Part shown: piece after piece, positions 18,341 to 26,900 of the stretch
How the letters are laid out: each line of letters begins with the position of its first letter
Position numbering within the stretch: the stretch's first letter is position 1
Assembly (NCBI RefSeq): GCF_022347765.1
Contig: NZ_JAKRFZ010000001.1
Coordinates: 186,001 to 250,000 of the forward strand
Origin: Pseudoalteromonas sp. OOF1S-7
Lineage (GTDB): Bacteria > Pseudomonadota > Gammaproteobacteria > Enterobacterales > Alteromonadaceae
Length of the DNA: 64,000 nucleotides
Direction: 5' to 3'
The notes under the pieces: generated by a model
What the model was told of the DNA's origin: nothing
What the model saw: only the letters and a program-made list of their open reading frames with translations
The model's database searches: none
Program-made: the position numbers and the translations under genes

Positions 18341-19286
18341 TTATTAAATTCCTAAAATCAGAGCTATAAGACTTTACAACTACATTAAGCGAACTTTTAG
18401 TGTCCTTTTTTAAACGTTTTGCTCTTTTTAAGATTGGGTCATGTTTCAAAGGGTCGTATTCTGGAAAAAGGAAAATAAAGTCACCGGTGAAATCTTGTGA
18501 AACGTCACTGGCCAAATACAAGAGTCGATTAATAGCTTCTTCGGAAAAATCTTCTCTACTAGACAAACAAAATGATACTTTTTTTGTCTGCTTATCAATT
18601 ATCCTGAATGGTAATAAATTTGAAGTTAAATACTCAACAGGCATGATGCTTCCGTATTTATCAATATCAGGATCTTTAAAGTTGGAGGAGCTAAATGCAT
18701 AATGAAAGTAACACTCATAGTTTCTGTAATTATTACGAATATAATTCACAGAATCGTAAATGAATTCTGCACGACTATTATCAACAACATGTACTGTTGA
18801 GAAGTTAAGGCTTTTATCTAAATTTATATTTGCAATTTTACTTATAACATCTTGGTCTGACTCTTTATGGTTACTTAGCCAAAAGAGAACTCCAACATCA
18901 CTAGCTTTATTAATCCCTGACATTTCATAATCTTCGTTATTAGACGACCTCAAGTCAGACTTCATAAAGCACTCTACCGTTTGGGCTAAGTCTTTTAAAT
19001 GCTCTTTAAATTTTGATGATGGGTTGGCTGGGTAAGGATCATTTGTATATTTGACCGATAATACTATATTTTCGAGTGTGTAATCTTGGAGTTGAGATCT
19101 AAATGAATGGAATACATCGATACCATGAGTTGTTCTATTCTTTTTTGCACTTGCTCTTTTATGTTTTTCTGGAAAATGACAACTTATTGATTCATCGTCT
19201 AGAAAATTATCCCAACCTATAATAGTTAGAAATTCAGAAACAAGCTTTTCTCCTTTTTCACCAATTTTTCTTGATAGCTCACCCAT
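18333..19286 (-). CDS. First gene of the two-gene cassette, possible PD-(D/E)XK nuclease fold
   Basis: A 317-residue soluble protein. The start 'GEKGEKLVSEFLTIIGWDNF' (residues 9-28), then HGID (54-57) and IVLSVKYT (74-81), follow the order of a PD-(D/E)XK core: helix with Glu, Asp, and x-x-Lys. In the last element the acidic residue is Ser77 before Lys79, so the metal site may be incomplete or completed from the first helix. The remaining 230 residues match nothing I know. The pair with the overlapping gene at 17234-18340 resembles nuclease-plus-partner defence systems in layout only. An upstream noncoding repeat (copy B) may supply its promoter. Confidence 0.82.
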   Translation of the reverse strand: MGELSRKIGEKGEKLVSEFLTIIGWDNFLDDESISCHFPEKHKRASAKKNRTTHGIDVFHSFRSQLQDYTLENIVLSVKYTNDPYPANPSSKFKEHLKDLAQTVECFMKSDLRSSNNEDYEMSGINKASDVGVLFWLSNHKESDQDVISKIANINLDKSLNFSTVHVVDNSRAEFIYDSVNYIRNNYRNYECYFHYAFSSSNFKDPDIDKYGSIMPVEYLTSNLLPFRIIDKQTKKVSFCLSSREDFSEEAINRLLYLASDVSQDFTGDFIFLFPEYDPLKHDPILKRAKRLKKDTKSSLNVVVKSYSSDFRNLINE

Positions 19287-19341
19287 AACTTTCCTTAAAC
19301 TTATTATTCAAATAATATCGAACAGGCCAAATTGTACTTAT

Positions 19342-19667
19342 AACGCTTTAGTATTCATGCGTACGCAGTACGCATAATCGTTTGTTGAACTGGGCCGCTA
19401 CCTGCACGCCGTATCCGGCTGGTGTGGTCTATGCTATGGGAATTTGCTTTTGATGAGTAACTTCTGTTCTGAACCGTTTGTGACTTAAACCGTTACAACC
19501 TGACTCATTCCCTGCCTAAACAACGTTATTTATGCCTATTATTAGACCTACTTTTTTCCTATTTGGCAAGGTGTTGTGATTTCGACACAACATGACTTAC
19601 TCCCCCTTGCATGTTGCATTGGCACAGTCGCTTTACCGCTATATTCATTTATCAGGCAACCACGTCG
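19342..19667. repeat. Array repeat, copy B (long)
   Basis: About 326 bases, similar base by base to copy C (22273-22605), with scattered substitutions. Its first 100 bases match copy A. On the minus strand it ends GTTCAACAAACG, a hairpin (ATGCGTAC/GTACGCAT), then AAAGCGTTATAA, a plausible short attC. No gene with a ribosome site is seen in 19287-20101; open frames there are on the plus strand and not preserved between copies B and C. The remainder, 19668-20045, is unique noncoding sequence. Confidence 0.75.
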
Positions 19668-20045
19668 GGTCGCTATCTCGTTCGCTCTGAGTCTCCTTCT
19701 CGCCAGCTACCTTCGTGCCCCTTGCACTTCTCAACCAGCAACACCAGCATCAAGCACACTCGCCCAGTTTGGCAACACCTGCACGGCCAGCTTGGTGGAC
19801 TTGTACAAAGCGCTTCGCTATCCTCGGTTGGCAACCTCCTTGCCTCGCTGCCACATTGATTACGTATTATCACCAGTTTCTTTACTCTGCACGCGTTTGC
19901 CAGAAATCCATAGTGCCGTATTCTCATAAACCCGCTTGGCAACACATTAAGGTTTCCATATTTTCAATTAGCAGACCACTATAAGCAGGCTCAACTTGGA
20001 TATACAAGGCTATTGGACCCTTTTCTGCATGTCAGTTCAGGGCAA

Positions 20046-20083
20046 CAAAAGTATGCCATTTTTAGGTGGGTGTCGCCTATTTC
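20046..20083. repeat. 38-base array repeat next to a broken attC
   Basis: Close copy of 15753-15790. It adjoins the attC remnant of the RelA/SpoT cassette. Confidence 0.7.
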
Positions 20084-20107
20084 TATCGCCCTTGCGCTTT
20101 GTTAGCC
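20084..20107 (-). other. attC remnant behind the RelA/SpoT cassette
   Basis: The stop codon TAA is embedded in GGCTAAC, an RYYYAAC-like box, followed by AAAGCGC. The rest of the site is replaced by the 38-base repeat. Confidence 0.5.
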
Positions 20108-21172
20108 ACTCTCTGCCAGCCATGCTTCAAACGTTTCAGTTGATTGGTTAGTCAGCAATTTGGAAAACGCTTCCTTATTACCGTTATATAGGCAGTGCCT
20201 AATAACTGTATAAGGATTCAATTTATCATTTGGGTAATTATTTTCGAAAAACTCCTTATATCGCTTTACTAGTGAGATATTCTCTCGCATATAGAAATTG
20301 AATTTTCCGCGAGTTATATCCGGCTTCAGAGACACAATTTCTTCGGTGAACCCGTCTACCTTATGGGGCTCGAACTCAAAACCGTTAAAAAAGTGCTGTG
20401 CGATCTTCAAAAAGCTGAAAGCGTTTAAAGGGGAAATTGTAAACCTAGGTGCTTCTTCACCCGATTCAACTTGATCGGTTTCCTGAGTGATTTGTTCTTG
20501 AGTGACGTCTTCCGCCCTTATACTTTCTTCTGTGGCATTTCGGATTTCTCTGAATTCCCTATCCGCCACTTCAAATAGCGCAGCTAGAGAGTTAATTCGT
20601 CTTTTAAGGTAATTCGGTATGGATTTTTTGTACTTTATCTTATGATCAAGAACGCTCCATGAGTCCTGTATTATCGTTCGTATTTGAACCTCAAACTGGA
20701 AATCTGTGAACTTCGAATATTCAGGAAGTCCCTTTCTTTGTTCATTTAATTTCAGGTCCAAATGGAGACCTTTATAGCCGAAAGAGTTTTCGGTATTTTC
20801 GATCTGTGAAATCTTATCAGTTATATCAATAACATCGAAATGCTCGCACAAAAGATCTTTAATTTTGACTATATCATCCTCATAGAGGCAAACTACTCGC
20901 AAGCCTATTAGGTCTGTGATGTGATCTATAATCTGATATTCTTCGCCTTTTGATTCAAGATCTGTTCGATATTTTCTACTGAATTTTTTTACGCATTCGT
21001 CCCGATCTTTTACCCGGCCTTCAATTTTTGACAAAGCAATATCGCTGGCGCTTCTGATTAGGGAATTCACTAGAGTGATAAATGAACTCTTTGCTCCATC
21101 AAATAACCCACTATTTTCGTTGTAATAATCTCGGAAAATTGTCTTTTCCGTCTCAAAATCCAAAGATGGCAT
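20102..21172 (-). CDS. RelA/SpoT-domain nucleotide pyrophosphokinase (cassette gene)
   Basis: A 356-residue protein with a RelA/SpoT synthetase domain (PF04607) at about residues 45-200. Key parts are present: GRVKDRDECVKKF (52-64), the metal-binding Asp in ITDLIGLRVV, FGYKGLHLDL (131-140; Tyr133 of the GTP-stacking loop) and EVQIRT (161-166) with the downstream W...H..YK. So it should transfer pyrophosphate to a nucleotide or, as in some toxic small synthetases, to tRNA. There is no hydrolase domain. Residues 240-356 form an unassigned C-terminal region that could hold a sensor or antitoxin. ATG at 21172 has AGGGAG 6 bases upstream and starts just inside the cassette boundary. Confidence 0.9.
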   Translation of the reverse strand: MPSLDFETEKTIFRDYYNENSGLFDGAKSSFITLVNSLIRSASDIALSKIEGRVKDRDECVKKFSRKYRTDLESKGEEYQIIDHITDLIGLRVVCLYEDDIVKIKDLLCEHFDVIDITDKISQIENTENSFGYKGLHLDLKLNEQRKGLPEYSKFTDFQFEVQIRTIIQDSWSVLDHKIKYKKSIPNYLKRRINSLAALFEVADREFREIRNATEESIRAEDVTQEQITQETDQVESGEEAPRFTISPLNAFSFLKIAQHFFNGFEFEPHKVDGFTEEIVSLKPDITRGKFNFYMRENISLVKRYKEFFENNYPNDKLNPYTVIRHCLYNGNKEAFSKLLTNQSTETFEAWLAESG

Positions 21173-21190
21173 GTATTCTCCCTGAAGTAT

Positions 21191-21310
21191 GTCTAACGCC
21201 AAGCTCACCGGCACAATCTGCGGAGAGCGTTTTTGTGTAAAATTGGAGCGCAGCGACATACACAAAAACGAGCGTAGCAGTATGCGTCCGTGTGCAGATT
21301 TTTGTTAGGT
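21191..21310 (-). other. attC recombination site (canonical)
   Basis: 120 bases between two cassette genes. On the minus strand it opens with ACCTAAC (RYYYAAC) right after the TIR-like gene stop and closes with GTTAGAC (GTTRRRY) 18 bases before the RelA/SpoT start. Inside are paired arms AATCTGC/GCAGATT and GTTTTTGTGTA/TACACAAAAAC. All parts of an attC are present. Confidence 0.92.
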
Positions 21311-22228
21311 TTATACTTGATAGCCAGCACCTCTGAGCTCTACCAATAATTGCTGCTTCCATTCCCCCGCATGATCCATTGAAACGTAAACTACACCACT
21401 AATATCATTTGGGGTTTCTACGCTGCCTTTTACCACTGCGGAAACCCTAGCTCTCCCAAGTTTACCAATTAGAAAACCATGTTCAAAAACGACATTTTGA
21501 CGTGCTCTATAATTACCCGTTAGGTCTCCAACTTTAGAGCCTATATCGCACGGTGTATACAAAACCACGCCAAAGCCGACATTTGAATAGTGCTCTATTT
21601 TTTCAATAATAGTTCGCCCCGAGCTCGCTTGCTGATGAAGAATTATTGGCTGCAAGCCTAGGCTTGAAACGAATGCCGACATCTCTAGCTTGGCAATATC
21701 GTCATGACCATGAACTATAAACACCTGAGATGTATTAAAGACACCAGGAGGGGTTGGAATTACAGGAGGATCAAAGCTTGGTTCTTGGTTGGAACCCCAT
21801 TTAGAAGCATTTAATTGTTGTTGGGTGACATAGCCTTTTCGTAACAAGATTTCAAATAGTGGCTCATCTTTAATTGCCCAGTGAGTCCGCGATAGTTCCC
21901 AACTACCAAGATCAATATCAACTCTCAAAGCCTCAATAGCACCAACTGGTAGGCTCGGTAAAGCATGATCAAATTCAAAATCGAACACAACCGAATTCTG
22001 TCGAAGACGAATATTTTTTACGTAGCCTATTTTAGATTCTACTGACTCGTTTTCTGTAACGAAAAGAGTAGGAAAACTTTTTAGCTCTTCAATTGCACTT
22101 TCACTAAAAAATTTGTATCTCTCACTAATCTCATCAGCAGTATATTCAATTGCCACACGGCTTCTATCAAGCTCGTGAGGGCTGCTGTCCCAACTTTCCG
22201 GATCATATGAGATTATTAGATTAAACAA
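21311..22228 (-). CDS. TIR-like nucleotide-binding protein (cassette gene, probable NADase effector)
   Basis: A 305-residue protein. The C-terminal domain (about 165-300) is the PF10137 'predicted nucleotide-binding, TIR-like' domain: VFIVHGHDDIAK (169-180), then Glu209 in RTIIEKIEHYS, GFGVVLYTPCDIG, and the NVVFEHGFLIGKLGR motif (245-259). Related domains degrade NAD+ in abortive-infection systems such as CBASS with TIR effectors. Residues 1-140 form an N-terminal region I cannot name, which may sense the trigger. No cyclase gene is adjacent, so it would act alone. Start is TTG at 22228 with AAGG 8 bases upstream; no better ATG exists in frame nearby. Confidence 0.87.
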   Translation of the reverse strand: MFNLIISYDPESWDSSPHELDRSRVAIEYTADEISERYKFFSESAIEELKSFPTLFVTENESVESKIGYVKNIRLRQNSVVFDFEFDHALPSLPVGAIEALRVDIDLGSWELSRTHWAIKDEPLFEILLRKGYVTQQQLNASKWGSNQEPSFDPPVIPTPPGVFNTSQVFIVHGHDDIAKLEMSAFVSSLGLQPIILHQQASSGRTIIEKIEHYSNVGFGVVLYTPCDIGSKVGDLTGNYRARQNVVFEHGFLIGKLGRARVSAVVKGSVETPNDISGVVYVSMDHAGEWKQQLLVELRGAGYQV

Positions 22229-22272
22229 TTTTAAGACCTTCTTTGGTTAATATTATGAACTTCGCGAAAATC

Positions 22273-22605
22273 TAACGCTTTAGTATTCATGCGTACGCAA
22301 TACGCATAATCGTTTATTGAACTGGGCCGCTACCTGCACGCCGTATCCGGTTGGTGTTGTTTATGTTTTGGGGATTTGCTTTTGATGAGTAACTTATGTA
22401 CTGAACCGTTTGTGACTTAAACCGTTACAACGTGACTCATTCCCTGCCTGAACAACGTGATTTATGCATATCATTAGACCCACTTTTTTCCTATTTGGCA
22501 AGGTATTGTGATTTCAACACAGCATGGCTTACTTCCCCTTGCATATTACATTGACAGAATCGCCTCACCGCTATTTTCATTTGTCAGGAAAGCACATCGG
22601 CTCGC
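22273..22605. repeat. Array repeat, copy C (long)
   Basis: About 333 bases homologous to copy B. It precedes the TIR-like gene. On the minus strand its end, AAAGCGTTAGAT, contains a good GTTRRRY box. No gene is seen in 22229-22744; the copy marks the upstream edge of the recognisable array. Confidence 0.75.
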
Positions 22606-22744
22606 TGGCTCTGTTTCTCCCTGTCGCAAGCTAGCTTCTCGCTTGTTTTATACTTCTGTCAGCGTTTAGAAAGGCCCAAACAACGTAACACCTCAAACAA
22701 CACGGCGCTCCCCAGAAGCCTACTATTTTAAGTCTCCACACATT

Positions 22745-22773
22745 AAAAAGCCCGACTAAACTAGCCGGGCTTT
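22745..22773 (-). terminator. Terminator of the oxidoreductase gene
   Basis: AAAGCCCG (22747-22754) pairs with CGGGCTTT (22766-22773), the stem extending by CTA/TAG after one mismatch, 25 bases beyond the stop codon. Confidence 0.8.
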
Positions 22774-22797
22774 GTAACTCATAAATATCGTGTCGGA

Positions 22798-23823
22798 TTA
22801 ATCGCGCGTAATGCGGATCACCGGGCGTTGCTGGCAGGTTTTCCCTAGCAAACAACTTAATGCATCGCGCACGGTGTCGACGCTAAAGTCGAGCAGTTTA
22901 ACCTCAGGTGCTTTGATGCGGCCGTTGCTGACGTCATCAAGTAACTGGCGTCCCATAAAGCACAAGTGCTGCTGGGCGCACAGGCTGTTCGCCATCCAGG
23001 CGCCGGCGACTGAGACCACACCAATGTTGGGTGCTTTCTCAAACAGCAGCTCTTCGGGAATGGTGCCAAAGCCATTAAGACAGGCAATGCGACCGCAAAA
23101 CCGCAAGTGGCGCAGGTCATCCAAAAAGGAGTCGCCGCCTTGTGTATTCAGGATACAGTCAAAACCACCTGGCCCCATCTCGCGCTTTATCTGTTCGCAC
23201 ACCGACTCCGACTCACAGTCGAACACCCAGTCTGCACCGAGTTTACTTAGCCTTTTGTGGTGTTCTTTCTGCGCGAAAGCAAACACCTGAGCACCGCGCT
23301 GTTTGGCGTATTGCACGGCAAAATGGGCCACGGCGCCTTGCGCGCTGTTGATGGCCAGCGAGTCGCCGTCCTGCATCTGCATTTTATCCAGAGCCAGCAG
23401 TGCCGCCATGCCCGCATTGGGTAGTGACACCGCCACCTTGCCACTCATGCCATCGGGTACTTCCGACACCGCGTGGCTGGGCACAACCGCGTATTCTTTC
23501 AGCATCCCCTGCTCTGCCAGGCTGGCATTAAACAATACCCGGCTGCCTTTGGGAGGAAATACGCCTTTGGCAGCTGAGACCACAGTGCCGACGGCATCCA
23601 GTCCCAAAATGTGCGGGTATTGCCACTGGCAAAATCCGTCTTTCGCCATCCGTGCGTCCAAGTGATTCAAGGCCACATAATCAATGGCAACCAGTAACTC
23701 GTTATCTCCCGGCACTGGCATGGTGTGCTCTGCCATCGCTAAGTCAAACTCAGCGCCACATTGACGCAGCTCCAGCGCTCGCATGGTGGTTTTTTCGACT
23801 GACATGGGTGCATATCTCCACAT
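22798..23823 (-). CDS. Medium-chain dehydrogenase/reductase, quinone oxidoreductase type
   Basis: A 341-residue NAD(P)-dependent oxidoreductase of the MDR superfamily. The N-terminal GroES-like domain includes 'VAIDYVALNHLDARMAKDGF' and 'YPHILGLDAVGTVV', and the Rossmann domain the segment 'DSLAINSAQGAVAHFAVQYAKQRGAQVFAF', where the usual AxGGVG reads SAQGAV. The zinc ligands of alcohol dehydrogenases are absent, so it is a zinc-free reductase. Substrate unknown. Two starts fit: ATG at 23823 (AAGGG 6 bases upstream) and ATG at 23805 (GGAG 10 bases upstream, giving MSVEKTTMRALEL); family alignment would favour the shorter form. Confidence 0.88.
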   Translation of the reverse strand: MWRYAPMSVEKTTMRALELRQCGAEFDLAMAEHTMPVPGDNELLVAIDYVALNHLDARMAKDGFCQWQYPHILGLDAVGTVVSAAKGVFPPKGSRVLFNASLAEQGMLKEYAVVPSHAVSEVPDGMSGKVAVSLPNAGMAALLALDKMQMQDGDSLAINSAQGAVAHFAVQYAKQRGAQVFAFAQKEHHKRLSKLGADWVFDCESESVCEQIKREMGPGGFDCILNTQGGDSFLDDLRHLRFCGRIACLNGFGTIPEELLFEKAPNIGVVSVAGAWMANSLCAQQHLCFMGRQLLDDVSNGRIKAPEVKLLDFSVDTVRDALSCLLGKTCQQRPVIRITRD

Positions 23824-23962
23824 TTCGGCCCTTTTGAGGCCTGGTTGCCCATAACTTCAACTATCCAGTTATGGGCAAAACTTCGCAATTGTTGCTATTA
23901 AACCATCTTGGTCTCTGTCAAACAACTCAATGTTGTGACAGGTGTTTAAATCCTGTTAACGG

Positions 23963-26900
23963 CTATTTTTCAATCGCAGGCTCGCTTGCGCTGTCTTTTG
24001 AGCCTTCCTTTGCGCTTTCGTTTAGCGTAAGCAGACGATAAAACACGGGTGTAAAGAGCAAGCCAAATACCGTTACCCCAATCATGCCAAAGAACACCGC
24101 ATTACCCATTGCCTGACGCATCTCAGCACCTGCGCCTGACGCCAGTACCAGAGGGACCACACCGGCTGTGAACGCAATCGATGTCATCAGGATAGGACGC
24201 AGTCGTAAACGACATGCTTCCATGATGGCTTCCAGATGCGTTGCACCGGATTTATGCTTATCGCGGGCAAACTCGACCATCAGAATCGCGTTCTTCGAGG
24301 CCAGTGCCACCAGTACAATCAGCGCAATCTGGGTGAAGATATTATTGTCACCGCCCAGCATGTACACACCCGCCAGCGCAGAGAATATCGTCATTGGCAC
24401 TATCAATATTATGGCCAGTGGTAAACGCAGGCTCTCGTATTGGGCTGCCAGCACCATGAAGACCAGTACCACTACCAGAGGGAACACATACACCATGGTA
24501 TTGCCCGCCAGAATTTGCTGATACGTTACCTCAGTCCATTCATAGCTGATCCCTTCCGGTAAACTCTCAGCCAGTACCGATTCAATCGCTTCTTTGGCCT
24601 GATCTGAGCTGTACCCCGGCGCCGGGCTGCCGTTCAGTTCTGCGGTCATATAGCCGTTATAGTGCATCACCCGATCCGGACCTGTGGTGGGTGTCACCGT
24701 AACTACGGAGCCCAGAGGCACCATGTTGCCGGCGGCGTTACGCACTTTCAGGTTGTTGATCTGCGATTGCTTAGCACGAAATTCAGCATCGGCCTGCGCT
24801 TTGACCTGATAAGTACGGCCGAACAGGTTAAAGTCATTCACATACACAGAGCCCAGGTAAATCTGTAGTGCATTGAACACCTCATCCAGCGGAATGCCCT
24901 GCAATAGTGCCTGCTCACGGTCAACGTTAATGTCCATTTGTGGCACCTGAATGCGGAAGCTGGAGTACAGACCCGTCAGTGCCGGATGTTGTTGTGCCTG
25001 ACCAATGGTGGTCTGAAGCGCCGCAAACAAGGCTTCGAACCCTTTATTACCTCTGTCCTGAAGCTGTAATTTAAAACCACCTGTGGTACCCAGACCAAGA
25101 ATTGGCGGCGGCGGGAACACCGCAACAAAGGCTTCATCAATTTGTGCAAAGCGCATGTTCAGCTGCATCGCAATCGCATGGGCTGACAGGCTGGGATCCT
25201 GACGCTCAGAAAAATCAGCCAGTGGCGTAAACACAATGCCGCTGTTGGTGCTGTTGGTAAACCCATTCACCGACAGACCCGGGAACGCCACGGTGTGTGC
25301 CACACCAGGTACTTCCAGCGCAATGGCCTGCATTTGTTTGACCACGGCTTCAGTTCTGTCCAGACTGGCCGCATCCGGTAGTTGCGCTACCGCAACCAGG
25401 TATTGCTTGTCCTGCTGAGGAATAAAGCCACCCGGCACTGAGTTAAACAGACCCACGGTTGAACCCACCAGCGCTAAGTACACCACACCTACGACCACAC
25501 TCATGCGGATCAGCTTTTGTACCAGCTTCTCGTAACCCTGCGCCCCTTTGTCGAACATGCGGTTGAAGGGTTTGAATAACCAGGTGCCAAACAGTTTGTC
25601 GAGCACGCGGGTCAGGCCATCTTTCGGCGCATCATGGGACTTTAACAGCAAGGCCGAAAGCGCAGGCGATAAGGTCAGCGAGTTAAAGGCCGAGATCAAG
25701 GTTGAAATGGTGATCGTCAGGGCAAATTGCTTATAAAACTGGCCCGACAGTCCGGTTATAAAGGCCGTTGGAATAAACACCGCACACAATACAAAGGCGA
25801 TGGCAATAATCGGGCCGGTTACCTCGGTCATGGCAATTTTAGTTGCCTCAAACGGGCTGTAACCGTCGGCAATATTACGTTCTACGTTTTCGACCACCAC
25901 AATGGCGTCGTCCACCACAATCCCGATGGCCAGCACCAGACCAAACAGAGACAGCGTATTAATCGACACACCCAGCATCTGCATGATAGCAAAAGTACCA
26001 ATCAGTGACACAGGTACGGCAATTAATGGAATGATAGACGCACGCCAGGTTTGCAGGAACACCACCACAACCACAACTACCAGTAAAATGGCTTCCAACA
26101 ACGTCTGTATAACCGCATCAATTGAGCCACGTACGAATACGGTAGGGTCATAAGCAATTTCATAGGTCATGCCCGCCGGGAAGTCTTTCGCCAGACGCGC
26201 CATTGTCGCACGTACGTTGTCAGACAAAGCAATGGCATTAGAGCCCGGACGCTGGAATACCGGCATCGCCAGCGCTGGCTGATTGTCCAGCATAGCGCGC
26301 AGTGCATAGTTTTCCTGACCAAGTTCAACACGCGCAATGTCCTGCAAGCGTGTGATCTGGCCCTGCTCGCCCACTTTGATGATCACCTGCTCAAATTCAT
26401 CAATCTGAGTTAAGCGGCCTTTTACATTCAGCAATACCTGAAACTGGTTCTCATCCGGTGAAGGCTGAGCGCCCAAAGAGCCTGCAGCCACCTGTTGGTT
26501 TTGCGCACGTAAGGCGTTAATCACATCGCCTGCTGTCAGGTTACGAGCCGCCAGTGCATCGGGGTTTAGCCACACACGCATGGAATACTTGGCACCACCA
26601 AACAGTTGTAGATCGCCCACTTCCGGCAAGCGCTTCAGCTCATCTTTAATATAGATGTCGGCATAGTTGGCCATGTAAGAGGTATCCTGCTGACCATCCG
26701 GAGACACCAAATGCACCACCAGGGCCAGGTTAGGTGACGATTTTTGCGCCGTCACCCCCAGGCGTTGTACTTCCTGTGGTAAGCGTGGCAGAGCATTATT
26801 CACCCGGTTTTGCACCTGAACCTGTGCCTGATCCAAGTCTGTGCCCAAAGCAAAGGTCACAGTCAGGGTAAGACGGCCATCGCTGGTTGCCTGCGATGAA

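Larger units (their letters stand above)
14996..22680 (-). mobile_element. Integron-type gene cassette array without an integrase in view
   Basis: Six minus-strand genes are packed with attC sites directly behind their stop codons. Two sites are convincing (17129-17228 and 21191-21310) and two are truncated (15037-15105, 20084-20107). Noncoding repeats lie between cassettes. The genes are AT-rich compared with flanking chromosome and unrelated to one another, as expected for cassettes. No tyrosine-recombinase integrase (IntI) is present in the window, so it may be a cluster of attC sites lacking integrase (CALIN) or a fragment of a larger sedentary integron. Confidence 0.8.

Noticed and set aside
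19576-19929. 117-codon open frame on the plus strand inside repeat copy B
   Set aside because: The matching part of copy C does not keep the frame, and there is no ribosome site.
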